A stretch of 64,000 bases of DNA from Staphylococcus sp. CAG:324 (GTDB lineage Bacteria; Bacillota_I; Bacilli_A; ML615J-28; CAG-313). The stretch's first letter is position 1; every line of letters begins with the position of its first letter. Made by a program: the position numbers and the translations under genes. Under the pieces are notes generated by a model. It was given only the letters and a program-made list of their open reading frames with translations, was not told the DNA's origin and did no database searches. Shown here piece by piece: positions 1 to 9,964 of the stretch. The stretch is from positions 1 to 64,000 of the forward strand of contig FR890809.1 of NCBI GenBank assembly GCA_000433035.1, in the 5' to 3' direction.

Positions 1-1381
1 TTGTTGTTGGTGTTGCTTTCCCTAACTTACTTTCAACTGCTGGGTCGCGCATTACTAAAAAGATAGCATTTCCAGTAGAACGTTCACTACCATCTGATGG
101 TCGGTTCACAACATCAAAACCGCCTTCATTATTACGAACAATCAATGTTGAAGAACCTCCTCCATCAAGATTATATGCATCAACACAACCTGCAAGTTTC
201 ATTATTTCGGCTCCCTCAAATAAAGAAACCCCATAATTTTTTTCAGCTGCAGTTTTACCACGACCATCAACAACCATCAATACTGGTGTTCCATCTGCTT
301 TAAAACCAATAAACGTTCTTGGATGATCAGTATAAATAAATGAATCTGTCGATTTTTGAAATTGTGATTTACCATCCACTAACATTTGATGAATAAAACC
401 AACACTTTGAGTAACATTACTCCAATTGCCTTCATAATTATGTTGACATCTTACTAATGTACCATTTTGTAATTTTTGTTCATAACTTGAATCTTTTGTG
501 GCAAGATAAAATTCACGAGTAATTTCTTGTTTTGTCCCACCATCTTCAGTTGTTACTTCCCTTATTTGTCTTGGTTTTTCATCAACCGTTCCTGGTCTTG
601 ACGTTTCAATTGATCCTTTTACAAAAACAGTTTCATTTGTACCATTAGATATTCTACACATCGTATATTTTCCTACATATACTGTATAACCTGTTAAATC
701 ATGAGATTCAATCATATCTTTTGTATAAAGATTGATTCCTGTTTCTTTAGGAGCTTCATTATATGAAGCAATAGGAAATTGCTCAACAACTTCTCCTTCA
801 CTACTCATCAGTTGAAGATATAAATCAGAAATTTCTGGATCACCTACAATTATTTCATTATTATCACTAATTCCTATTACTTTTCGATGACCTCCAACAT
901 AATCAGCCCTATACATATCACCATCAGCCATGAAATTATTGGTTGGTTCCCAAGTTATTTTTCCTGAATTTTGAAAAAAGTCACCATTTACTCCTGCAAC
1001 TACAATCCATCCTGGATGATGGGCCTCCCAATCTTGAGCACAAATTTTCGTGGTTGCGGCATTCCAACTATCCGCATTTTGTTTTGTCCAAGTTACAAGT
1101 TTTACACCATTATCATAATTTTCCAAATCAACCCACTGAACAAAATGTTCTTGAAATATTTTTGCCGAATCACCATTTAAAAGCGAATTCATTTTTTGTT
1201 CATAAAGACTTACTCCACCAAGTAAATCTATCTTCTCTAAATCTGTAACTGTATTCACATATGCTGAGTCAGTATTTGTTGCTCCTATTGCAACATTACT
1301 TTCTAAATGGGTTACGAAGGTTAAACTCAATAACCCTATTACAAAAAATACGAACACTTTAAAACATTTTATTTTTTTCAT
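1..1381 (-). CDS. Phosphodiester glycosidase (NAGPA family), secreted, 3' end outside window
   Basis: An open minus-strand frame of about 460 residues runs off the left edge. The ATG at 1381 follows AAGGAG at good spacing. The N-terminus is a signal peptide (lysines, then a hydrophobic stretch to about residue 30). The rest matches the NAGPA fold (phosphodiester N-acetylglucosaminidase, PF09992): an early GVNGDFF motif, then GFKADGTP, the block CVDAYNLDGGGSSTL, and RPSDGSERSTGNA near the window edge. Family enzymes cleave sugar-1-phosphodiesters; the substrate here is unknown. It is the last visible gene of the long operon and a diverged paralogue of its upstream neighbour, 31 bases away. Whether it ends in the same Cys repeats and anchor cannot be seen. 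Confidence 0.85.
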   Translation of the reverse strand, partial: MKKIKCFKVFVFFVIGLLSLTFVTHLESNVAIGATNTDSAYVNTVTDLEKIDLLGGVSLYEQKMNSLLNGDSAKIFQEHFVQWVDLENYDNGVKLVTWTKQNADSWNAATTKICAQDWEAHHPGWIVVAGVNGDFFQNSGKITWEPTNNFMADGDMYRADYVGGHRKVIGISDNNEIIVGDPEISDLYLQLMSSEGEVVEQFPIASYNEAPKETGINLYTKDMIESHDLTGYTVYVGKYTMCRISNGTNETVFVKGSIETSRPGTVDEKPRQIREVTTEDGGTKQEITREFYLATKDSSYEQKLQNGTLVRCQHNYEGNWSNVTQSVGFIHQMLVDGKSQFQKSTDSFIYTDHPRTFIGFKADGTPVLMVVDGRGKTAAEKNYGVSLFEGAEIMKLAGCVDAYNLDGGGSSTLIVRNNEGGFDVVNRPSDGSERSTGNAIFLVMRDPAVESKLGKATPTT

Positions 1382-1412
1382 TTTATCTCCTTATTCAATC
1401 ACTTAATTTTTA

Positions 1413-3905
1413 TTATTGTTTTTTTCTAAAATATAAAAGAACACTCGAAAAAGCAAAAGTAAATAAAATCATACTGATAACTGATGTTTTACTACATTTT
1501 TTACATCCTTTTTCTTCATTTTGATGATCATCTTTTTCAAGCGGTTCACCTTCAGTTTTTCCACATCTTGAACAGGTTTTTGGTGCATCATATGTAGCAT
1601 CTACCCAATTATGGCCTAAAGCCTCACCTTCTTGTTTGTGACATTTTGAACAATATTTAGGACTATCACATGTAGCATCTATCCAACTATGATGAACAAC
1701 CCTAGTTTCACCACAAATATTACAAATTTCATCGCAATCATTATCATATTCGTGAGAACATTCTTCTTTTTCATAAACAAGTTCTTCTGATTCAACCGTA
1801 AAGGTTCGATTATCTAAATCTACGTAGCTGATTACAAGTTGAAAAACATACTTATTAGTAATAAAATCCAAATTTTCGAAAGTGATAATATCACTTTTAT
1901 TTGTTACTGCTGTTTTTTCACCATTCTTTAGAATGTATGCTTCCTTGACTAATTTATCAGCATCTTCATATTTATATTCAATTGATAATTTATTTGAAGT
2001 TTTTCTGTTTTGTTCAAAAGTAACAATGCTTGGTATTTCATATTCTAAGGTTTTATAGGTTTGAACTTCTACATCTTTTGTATACACTTCATTTGTTATT
2101 TTATTTTTAATGGTATAGGAATAAGAAATTTGATATTCTCTGCCTTTGACCAAATTATCAATTGTAAACTCTTCAACGTGATCCATATAATATTTTTTAC
2201 CATCAATGTCAAAGACTATATTAGTAATTTCTAGTACTTCATCACTTTGTTCAAGTTTGATTAAAAACCCATGCGATTGCGATATAAAATACACTCTTTC
2301 GTTGTATTCTTTTGTTTGAATTGGAATAGAAGATTGATATGTATTTCCATCATAGGTAAAACTTATTTCAGCTAAATATTTTTCCCCCTCATGTAATCCT
2401 GTTATTTCAATTTCTTGTTGTTCATCTAATACATCTATTGTTTTTCCATCAACTTTCAGTTTTATATTTGTCATTTTTTCAAATATATCACCAGTTTTTT
2501 TCTTTAAACTAACAGTAGTAGGTGTAGAATCAGCTAATGAAAAAACAAAACCAGGATCTCTTACTACCATTAATAAAGCATTTCCAACTCTTCGTTCTAC
2601 TCCTTGATTTCCATCACTAGGTGTATTAATTGTTTGAATATTTCCATATTCATCTCTTGCGATTAAGGTAGCCGAACCTCCACCATCAAAATCCCATGCA
2701 TCTACACAACCAATTTCCTTCATATAATAGGCAGCCTCCGACAATGTCATACCACTTGAAGTAGATCCTCCAATTACTGCCATTACATATGACCCATCAG
2801 CTTTAATACCAAATAAACATCTCGATTTAGTACAAGTGATATAACTAATGTCGCCACCTTTTCCATAAGTTTCAATTATTTCTGCCTTTTTTTCTGGATT
2901 GCTGTGTCCTTCATATAAGACTTTATTATTATCTAAAATTTTCCAATAATAACTTGCACTATTATAAACATTAGCCCATTCATTCATATAGTCTTTTTGA
3001 ACTTTTACATAATCGCCAACTACTAAATCATCTAATGAACCATCCTTAGAAACTAGGAAAAATTCCTTTATTGAAACATTATTGGTTCCATCATTATAGA
3101 AATCAAGTGGTCTTTCGTTTTCTTTGCCATCTCTTATTTCTTTAACATAACCTTTAACAAAAATTTCACCATTTGAGGTTTGACGAACAACATCATATGT
3201 TCCTACGACTACTTTGTAATCCCTTAAATCATAAGCAGTCAGATTGTCCTTTGTTAAAACAGTAACTCCTGAAGTACTAATTGTCGTAGGGTTAACTGCA
3301 GAAATTTTAGTCGTATTTTTTTCTGTATCAGAATCATTTTCATCAAAGATATGCGCTGTATAATAATCGGTTACATCAGGAACACCTGCCATTAATTCAT
3401 TATCTTTAGTGAAACCTAAAATTCCTCTCCACCAAGAATTCGTTGTAATATTCATTGGATTAATCATTTCGCCATTTTCCATTGCATTACTAGCCATTTG
3501 ACCATTTCCATTTATATGGAAAAAATCTGCATTAGTGCCACCTACAACAATCCAACCAGGATTTTCTTTTTCAAAATTGGCCGCAATATCGCTCACACCT
3601 GCCATTTGCCATTTTTCCGCATTTCGATAACTCCAAGAAACAATTTTAACTCCTTCACCACCCGCCATTGTTTCTAGGTATTGTGAATCATATTTATAAT
3701 AATAATCACCAGTGCAATCCATTGGCGCACTAATATCTTGTTGGTGTAGTTTAACACCTCCTAATAGTTCATTAATCGTCTCTTCTCCTTCTACCCTAAT
3801 CACACCAGAATCACCTATTTTTGCATGAGCAGTTTTGGTAATTCCAACTACAAACATACTGATCAATATCATTGATAGTACTTTTACAAAAAACTTTTTA
3901 TTCAT
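1413..3905 (-). CDS. Surface-anchored phosphodiester glycosidase (NAGPA family) with Cys-rich repeats
   Basis: The 830-residue protein has a signal peptide (residues 1 to about 28, ending AHA), then a NAGPA catalytic domain to about residue 455. Visible motifs are VVGGTNADFF, FGIKADGSYVM, CVDAWDFDGGGSATL and a C-terminal PSDGNQGVERRVGNA. Residues about 460-710 are probably three beta-sandwich (fibronectin/Ig-like) modules. Cys/His repeats follow (CNICGE, CSKCHKQEGEALG, CSRCGKTEGEPLE). The tail is GCKKCSK, one transmembrane helix and FRKKQ, which looks like a cell-surface anchoring signal. The start overlaps the stop of the upstream membrane gene by 8 bases, so the two are probably translationally coupled. 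The likely role is extracellular removal of sugar phosphodiesters; the exact substrate is not deducible. Confidence 0.85.
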   Translation of the reverse strand: MNKKFFVKVLSMILISMFVVGITKTAHAKIGDSGVIRVEGEETINELLGGVKLHQQDISAPMDCTGDYYYKYDSQYLETMAGGEGVKIVSWSYRNAEKWQMAGVSDIAANFEKENPGWIVVGGTNADFFHINGNGQMASNAMENGEMINPMNITTNSWWRGILGFTKDNELMAGVPDVTDYYTAHIFDENDSDTEKNTTKISAVNPTTISTSGVTVLTKDNLTAYDLRDYKVVVGTYDVVRQTSNGEIFVKGYVKEIRDGKENERPLDFYNDGTNNVSIKEFFLVSKDGSLDDLVVGDYVKVQKDYMNEWANVYNSASYYWKILDNNKVLYEGHSNPEKKAEIIETYGKGGDISYITCTKSRCLFGIKADGSYVMAVIGGSTSSGMTLSEAAYYMKEIGCVDAWDFDGGGSATLIARDEYGNIQTINTPSDGNQGVERRVGNALLMVVRDPGFVFSLADSTPTTVSLKKKTGDIFEKMTNIKLKVDGKTIDVLDEQQEIEITGLHEGEKYLAEISFTYDGNTYQSSIPIQTKEYNERVYFISQSHGFLIKLEQSDEVLEITNIVFDIDGKKYYMDHVEEFTIDNLVKGREYQISYSYTIKNKITNEVYTKDVEVQTYKTLEYEIPSIVTFEQNRKTSNKLSIEYKYEDADKLVKEAYILKNGEKTAVTNKSDIITFENLDFITNKYVFQLVISYVDLDNRTFTVESEELVYEKEECSHEYDNDCDEICNICGETRVVHHSWIDATCDSPKYCSKCHKQEGEALGHNWVDATYDAPKTCSRCGKTEGEPLEKDDHQNEEKGCKKCSKTSVISMILFTFAFSSVLLYFRKKQ

Positions 3906-4611
3906 CCTCTTTCTCTACCTTTCTATATATTTTTATATATTTTTTAAACGACAACTTTACAGCAATATAAATAGGAATAGAAATCCCACCAATTGCCATC
4001 ACAAAATATAAAGCTATATTTAAACTCATCAATAATGATACAATAAGCACAATCAATATATTATTCAGTATATCTTTAAAAGCCATTATACAAGATAATT
4101 TTACAATTTCTTTTAACATTAGATTTTTAAAATAAGCCATTACAAGAGGAATATGGATAAGAATCATAGCTGCAGAAATTACAAAAGGAATAATTAGTAA
4201 AAGACCTAAAATATATATAAATCCTTTATTTGCATAAGTCATAAAAAAATTGAAACTATTATAAAAAATAACTATCATTATAGCAATAATTATTGATAAA
4301 ATAAATGATTTGAGATAATTTTTTTTTAAGCTTTTAAAGAAATCTTTAAATATAGTATTCGTTTCATTCGTTTCATATTGTTTTATCACATCTGTACACG
4401 ATACAATACTTGGGAAAAACCAAAACAATACTGGAATTAAAGTTAAATATATGAAAGGATGATCATTATTCTCATAAAGAGTGGCAAAAATAATAAAGAA
4501 AGAGAATGAAGGGATGATGATCAAAGCATTTAAAATAATTAAACGCAAAACATAATCCAAAAATCGATAAATTTTGCTACGCATAATTCGATCAGATTTC
4601 ATTTTCTTCAT
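3898..4611 (-). CDS. YesL/DUF624-like membrane protein
   Basis: The 237-residue protein has about five hydrophobic segments and a short basic N-terminus. Its length and pattern match the YesL (DUF624) family, which is almost always encoded beside MalF/MalG-type carbohydrate permeases in Firmicutes, as here. Its function is unknown; a role in assembling or stabilising the transporter is only inferred. An AAGGAG site precedes two possible ATGs (residues 1 and 4); the first is very close to it, so the second may be the true start. It lies 20 bases after the permease gene and overlaps the next gene. Confidence 0.7.
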   Translation of the reverse strand: MKKMKSDRIMRSKIYRFLDYVLRLIILNALIIIPSFSFFIIFATLYENNDHPFIYLTLIPVLFWFFPSIVSCTDVIKQYETNETNTIFKDFFKSLKKNYLKSFILSIIIAIMIVIFYNSFNFFMTYANKGFIYILGLLLIIPFVISAAMILIHIPLVMAYFKNLMLKEIVKLSCIMAFKDILNNILIVLIVSLLMSLNIALYFVMAIGGISIPIYIAVKLSFKKYIKIYRKVEKEDE

Positions 4612-4631
4612 TCTCCTTTTATTAGTTTATT

Positions 4632-5816
4632 TTATCCAACAATACCCGAACGCTCAACACCTTCAATAAATAATCTTTGAACAAATAAATATCCAATAAT
4701 TAATGGTGCCATTAACATTAAGGCCGCTGTATTCAATATAACTTGAACAAATAATGGGTTTTTAGAAATACCCTCACCTACTTGTTTTAAAAAATCTTGA
4801 TATTGTGGTTGATTGATTATTCCATCAATTCTTTCACTCATTGAAATTAATTTTCTAGTTAACATTGGAAAACTCTCACCACTTATTTGATACATACCAG
4901 TATAATATGTATCATTCCATTGCCAAACAAAGGCAAATAAAGCAACAGTTGTAATAACACCTCTAGCATTTGGTAGCATTACACTCCAAAATGTTCTAAC
5001 TACACCAGCACCATCAATTTGTGCTGATTCTTCTAATTCAATTGGAATACCTCTAAAAAATTGTCTAAAAAGGTAAATAAACAATGCTGCTCTAATTCCT
5101 TGTCCAGTTAATGATGTTATATAGAAAACAATATCTTTTCCTTCCCCTTTTAGTCGCAATCCATGACCTAATAGACTTTCAAATAATCCTGGATTATCAA
5201 ATAACCCAAAGAAATTAAATCTTAAAATATCAAAATCATCCAAAAAGAAAGTTCTAGCAAGAGAAATCGCTTGAGGAGGTACAATTAAAGTTAACATAAT
5301 CAACCAAAAAATAATATTACTTCCTCTAAACTTTAATCTTGAAAAAGCATATCCTGCCAGTGATGTTGCAATCAATTGGCAAATCGTAGATATTGTTGAC
5401 ACTTTTAAGTTACACCATAATCCATGCCAATAATCTAATAGTACTTTAGATAGATTAAAATTAAATAAACTAAATGTCTCTGGAATCCAATTTACCAATT
5501 TATTGTTTAAATCAACAGGATGCCTAAATGCCAATGAAATTTCTTGAAAAATTGGAAACACAATAACAAAAGATAATCCGATAAAGATAAAACCTCTTAA
5601 AATAGACATCAGTTTTATTGAAGTTTTTCTTCTCATAACAGCTCTTTTAATCGGATTTTTTAAATCTATTACAATTTCATTATATTTATCCTTACTGATT
5701 CTTCTAATTTTTTCCCATTTTGTTTCATCAACTATTTCAGTCTTTTCAACTGTAGGCATCAATTCTTCTAAATTCTGTTCTTTTTTTAGTTCTTTTTTCT
5801 TATTTTTTGTCGTCAT
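4632..5816 (-). CDS. Carbohydrate ABC transporter permease, MalG/LacG type
   Basis: The 394-residue CUT1-type inner-membrane permease carries the ABC-ATPase docking (EAA) motif as ELEESAQIDGAGVVRTFW, about residues 268-285. It has six predicted membrane segments and a C-terminus ending RSGIVG. It is longer than typical MalG proteins (about 275-300) because of a charged cytoplasmic N-terminal extension of about 70 residues (KNKKKELKKEQ...) and extra residues in the loop around FDNPGLFESLLGHGLRLKGEG. The start is supported by AAAGGTGG 9 bases upstream and overlaps the end of the partner permease by 17 bases. It forms the second permease pair of the operon with the next gene; no ATPase lies nearby. 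Confidence 0.9.
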   Translation of the reverse strand: MTTKNKKKELKKEQNLEELMPTVEKTEIVDETKWEKIRRISKDKYNEIVIDLKNPIKRAVMRRKTSIKLMSILRGFIFIGLSFVIVFPIFQEISLAFRHPVDLNNKLVNWIPETFSLFNFNLSKVLLDYWHGLWCNLKVSTISTICQLIATSLAGYAFSRLKFRGSNIIFWLIMLTLIVPPQAISLARTFFLDDFDILRFNFFGLFDNPGLFESLLGHGLRLKGEGKDIVFYITSLTGQGIRAALFIYLFRQFFRGIPIELEESAQIDGAGVVRTFWSVMLPNARGVITTVALFAFVWQWNDTYYTGMYQISGESFPMLTRKLISMSERIDGIINQPQYQDFLKQVGEGISKNPLFVQVILNTAALMLMAPLIIGYLFVQRLFIEGVERSGIVG

Positions 5817-6879
5817 AATAGAAAACCACCTTTGATAAAATTCCTACAATTATTCCCATGATTAGTAAGGATGCTAAAATATATAACCAAGACATTGCCG
5901 CATAATAACCATACTCATTGTTATTGTATACTTTATCCATTACATCTCCAATTTCTGATCTCAAAAATGAATCCACAATTGTATATACCACAACTGTTAA
6001 AATCATTGGTGAAACCATTGGTAATGTAATTTTCCAAAATTGTTCATAACCTGTTGCACCTTCAATTGTGGCAGCCTCATAAAGATGTTTAGGAACTGAC
6101 TGAATAGCAGTTAAAAAGATAAGAATTTGAATACCAGAATAAGAAATTGTTCTGTAAATGGTTGATGTTATACCCGATAAGAAAGTAACTAGTTTTACTG
6201 GCACACCAATTCCTTGCATAAATTGCTCCAAATCAAACAATTGAGTCAAAGCATTAGATCCCGCTGAATTTAAAACAGCATCAACTCCTTCGGCTGCCGC
6301 AAGTGCTGCAGTAATGGCCTCTGAATTAAAAACAACTGGTAAAAAGAAGATAGCTCTAACAACTGCACGACCTTTAAATTTGCCATTTAACATTACCGCA
6401 ATCAATAGACTAAATATTGTGATTACTACTGTATCAACTACTGTATCAACGGCTGTATTCCATAAGCTTACAGGGAAATCAGCATTCACCCTTAAAGCAT
6501 ATTTATAATTGTTAAATAAATCAATTACTGGTTGTGCCGTATAGTCATATTGGGTTCCATTCATTGGAAAGACTTGGGCAAAATGAAACGTTCCATTTGG
6601 TTCAACTGAACTAAATGAATATATAAATGACATAAATAACGGATAAATAAAGAATAAACAAAAGCCTAAAATAGTTGGCGCTAAAAATAACCAAGAAATC
6701 AATACTTTTTGTTTTTCATAACGCATTTTATCATATACTAATTCTTTAAATAATCGACATGGATAGAAAACAAAAAACCAATTTTTAACAATAAAATCAA
6801 TTACTTTTTTAAAACCTTTCCAAAAAGATTGTAATTTGGTGGTAGACTCATTTTGTAGTTGCATATTATTACTTTCCAT
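5800..6879 (-). CDS. Carbohydrate ABC transporter permease, MalF/LacF type
   Basis: The 359-residue CUT1 permease carries the EAA motif as LYEAATIEGATGYEQFW and several membrane segments. Its N-terminal cytoplasmic stretch is about 65 residues. A strong AGGAGG site sits 5 bases before the ATG. It is 9 bases downstream of the DUF5696-like gene and overlaps the MalG-type partner, so the pair should be made in equal amounts. The substrate is not readable from sequence; the operon context suggests an oligosaccharide or glycoconjugate containing amino sugars. Confidence 0.9.
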   Translation of the reverse strand: MESNNMQLQNESTTKLQSFWKGFKKVIDFIVKNWFFVFYPCRLFKELVYDKMRYEKQKVLISWLFLAPTILGFCLFFIYPLFMSFIYSFSSVEPNGTFHFAQVFPMNGTQYDYTAQPVIDLFNNYKYALRVNADFPVSLWNTAVDTVVDTVVITIFSLLIAVMLNGKFKGRAVVRAIFFLPVVFNSEAITAALAAAEGVDAVLNSAGSNALTQLFDLEQFMQGIGVPVKLVTFLSGITSTIYRTISYSGIQILIFLTAIQSVPKHLYEAATIEGATGYEQFWKITLPMVSPMILTVVVYTIVDSFLRSEIGDVMDKVYNNNEYGYYAAMSWLYILASLLIMGIIVGILSKVVFYYDDKK

Positions 6880-6888
6880 ATTTACCTC

Positions 6889-9800
6889 CTATACAATCTT
6901 ATAAGACTTAGCAGGAATGACTACTCCATTTTCATAAGTCCAATTGATTCTTTGATAATTTAAAACAATTTCAATTTTAGTTGCAGTTGTATCATTCATA
7001 TAAGTAACTTTATAAACATTTTCATCAAGTCTTTCATGCTTTGCTAATCGATATGAATAAATATTTAACTCATTTAAAGTATCACAAATATTTTCTACAT
7101 CACTTAGCCATCTAGTATAAAGCGTATAATAATAACTATTATAATCTGTCAATAATAATTCTGATGAATCATCATAAGTAAAAGTAAATGCAGGATTAGA
7201 ACCTGTTTCTATACACTTCATCAAATGTTCTTGAAGTCCTTTTTCAACATTTGCATTAATCGATTCTCCACTATAATCAAAAAGTCCATTTACTACTAAT
7301 TGATAAAAAGGAATTGAATAATCAAGAATTTCATATTGTGTAGATTGATATGGGACATCATAGGCATTAGAAACAAATTCTAAAGCATAGTAATACGGAG
7401 CTTTAAGCGCCAATTGATTGATGCCATTTTCATATAAAATATCAAATGATTCAATTTGTTCTTCAACAGCTCCTGATTTAAAAATCGTTTTATTTTTACG
7501 ATAATTTCCTGATAATTGTGAACCAAGACCAGTTAATGATAAAGTCTGAATTCCTAATGTTTTGCTATATTCTTTTGCTAAAGTTGTAGCAAAAGCCGTA
7601 TAGTATGCAGGAGATAAAACCATAATTTCATCAGCCTTTTTATTAAAAACATTACTATTTAGTTCATATGGATATTTTGTAGAATATGAGCCACCAACAT
7701 CTCTTGCGGTATAATGACTTCTACCAAAAGATTCTTGAAATTTTTGATATTCCAAAAATTCTAATTGTGGATAAATACTTATATTTTTACTATTATATTC
7801 ATTAATTAATTTTAATAATTTTTTCTTACCACCAATTTCATTACTTACACTAATATTTTTAAATGAAACATTTTTTAATCCTTCACTTCGCCAGCCATGA
7901 TAATAAATATTTGCACCACTAATACCAATGTTTAAAATTTCATCAATAATTGTTTGCAATTGATCAACAGTAGTTAAACTATCTTTGGCTGTATAACCAA
8001 TTCCTAAAAAATTATCTTTATAAGAATAACTACCTAAAATTTCTAAATCCAATACTGCTTTATCAGTAGTATCCCCATTGATATTTATTTTTGTATGGCT
8101 TCTTGAAAGCAATAAATCACGATAGAATTTTGCTACACCACTATAAGAAATTTCATATTCAGAACTATCTAAATAATTATAATTGAATCGGTAATCACCA
8201 GATGCAGCTTGTTGTGTATATTGAATACTAGAGGTTCTATTGTATTGAGTTGTACCAATAACAATTCTTTGTTGTTCTCTAAATACAATTGAATAATTCG
8301 CATAATTAAAACTATTCCCTGCACGATTAGATGTATCGGCTGATAATCTTACTTGTGCAGCACCTTCTGTTACTTCAACAATAACTGCTGTTGGTTTTTT
8401 AGTTTCTGTTTCTTCTGTTAAAACATAAGCATACATTGGAAACATTAAATCATTTGTTGAAGTTGTCAATGTATAACTTGTAAATGATAAATCTGTCGAA
8501 TAAATTCGTTTAGAATAAGCCGTATAATTAGATTTACCATTGTCAAAATTCATTACAGCTCCACTACCATCAGGTATGACCATATAACCTTGTTCTTCAT
8601 TATATTTTACTGAGGTAAAATAAGGTAAAACAGTAATACCAGTAACCATATATGAATCCCCATTTTGATTTTTATTTGTTTTTACCGAATTACCAGGAAT
8701 CAATACTTCTAAACCATTTTCATTCAATGCATATTCAATAACAATCTCAATTTTAGGTTTAATATTAACATTATTTGAATTTTCCGTATCTAATAATAAA
8801 TCATCTGTTGTATATTTACACCATTCGTAAAAGAATCGATATAAATTACTTATAGAAACATCTGACATATTTTCATATTTATCAATTGTATAATAGGTTC
8901 CATCTTGACTTATTTTAAAAATGTTATCAATTACTTGATTATAAAAGTTTTTAGTTCTACTAGATAAACCCAAAGCATCATGTTGAGCAGCAAATCCCAT
9001 TCCCTCAATATCATAGCCACGACTATCTTTTTCAAATTCACCATTATGTTCAGCTTTGTATTCCGCAACTGCCGCATTACAACGATCAAATAATTCTTGC
9101 AAACGATCTTTTGTTATCTTTTGTGGAAACCAATCATAATCTATTCCCTTCTTCTCAAGGGCATAATAAACTTGAACTTTTTGTGGATTTCCTGCTTCAT
9201 CGGTAATAACATTAACATAAAAACTTGGATTTTTTTGTTTATTTGTAGATACCTCAGTACCATATGTATATGAATCATACGTAATAGGTGTTTTAGAAGA
9301 AGTTTTACTACCATCAACAAAAGTAACTGATAACAAGGATTGTTGAAGTTTGTTTACGCCTGTAGCCGTATCAATTTTTGATGGATTTGAATTCCAAGTA
9401 TGAATAATTTCACCATTTTCATCTTTTTCACATAGTTTAAACTCTGTATTGATCATATTCAAATATAAAACAAAACGATCATTTTCTAAAACTTTTTTAT
9501 TAGTAAATTCATCCTCAGTATAATTATTCCACTTATAACCTAGATATTTTTCAGAAAGTTCTTCATAAGTTTGTTCAAATAAATCTTTATCATGATAACT
9601 AGAATATTCTGGTAAGGCTTTGATTCTTTCATATATACCTTGTAATTCTTCTTCATATCTAGCCGTTTTTAATTGCACTACATAATCATCATTTTCATTA
9701 TATGGTGGGATATATTTTTGCGTATTTCTTATGTTGCTACTATCTCTTTCAGTAATAATATCATTATAAGATACAAAACCTTTTTCTTCTAAATTATCCC

Positions 9801-9951
9801 AATAATCATCAGGATATTCATTATTAAATGTCATTCCAGCTGCTTTATATTTACCTAGAAAGTAAACTGATACAAAAATTACTACGACAAAAGCAATGAT
9901 AATAAGCAAAAATCGTTTAAAATATGTCCAAATTGTAGTCTTTTTCTTCAT
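6889..9951 (-). CDS. DUF5696-like extracytoplasmic protein with N-terminal membrane anchor
   Basis: The 1020-residue protein has one N-terminal membrane helix (about residues 11-31) and a long extracytoplasmic region. The segment GYMVIPDGSGAVMNFDNGK near residue 450 and the (beta/alpha)-barrel-like second half (LGIGYTAKDSL, ANIYYHGWRSEG, YPQLEFLEYQ) resemble DUF5696 proteins, which occur beside CUT1 sugar transporters in Paenibacillus and related Firmicutes. The barrel-like part suggests a glycoside-hydrolase ancestry; I see no verified catalytic residues. The ribosome binding site AGGAGGTG is excellent. It sits between the YIP1-type membrane protein and the second permease pair, so it may act as an accessory glycan-binding or glycan-cleaving part of the uptake machine. 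Family assignment is from memory of the motif, not a search. Confidence 0.65.
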   Translation of the reverse strand: MKKKTTIWTYFKRFLLIIIAFVVVIFVSVYFLGKYKAAGMTFNNEYPDDYWDNLEEKGFVSYNDIITERDSSNIRNTQKYIPPYNENDDYVVQLKTARYEEELQGIYERIKALPEYSSYHDKDLFEQTYEELSEKYLGYKWNNYTEDEFTNKKVLENDRFVLYLNMINTEFKLCEKDENGEIIHTWNSNPSKIDTATGVNKLQQSLLSVTFVDGSKTSSKTPITYDSYTYGTEVSTNKQKNPSFYVNVITDEAGNPQKVQVYYALEKKGIDYDWFPQKITKDRLQELFDRCNAAVAEYKAEHNGEFEKDSRGYDIEGMGFAAQHDALGLSSRTKNFYNQVIDNIFKISQDGTYYTIDKYENMSDVSISNLYRFFYEWCKYTTDDLLLDTENSNNVNIKPKIEIVIEYALNENGLEVLIPGNSVKTNKNQNGDSYMVTGITVLPYFTSVKYNEEQGYMVIPDGSGAVMNFDNGKSNYTAYSKRIYSTDLSFTSYTLTTSTNDLMFPMYAYVLTEETETKKPTAVIVEVTEGAAQVRLSADTSNRAGNSFNYANYSIVFREQQRIVIGTTQYNRTSSIQYTQQAASGDYRFNYNYLDSSEYEISYSGVAKFYRDLLLSRSHTKININGDTTDKAVLDLEILGSYSYKDNFLGIGYTAKDSLTTVDQLQTIIDEILNIGISGANIYYHGWRSEGLKNVSFKNISVSNEIGGKKKLLKLINEYNSKNISIYPQLEFLEYQKFQESFGRSHYTARDVGGSYSTKYPYELNSNVFNKKADEIMVLSPAYYTAFATTLAKEYSKTLGIQTLSLTGLGSQLSGNYRKNKTIFKSGAVEEQIESFDILYENGINQLALKAPYYYALEFVSNAYDVPYQSTQYEILDYSIPFYQLVVNGLFDYSGESINANVEKGLQEHLMKCIETGSNPAFTFTYDDSSELLLTDYNSYYYTLYTRWLSDVENICDTLNELNIYSYRLAKHERLDENVYKVTYMNDTTATKIEIVLNYQRINWTYENGVVIPAKSYKIV

Positions 9952-9964
9952 ATTTTTTCACCTC

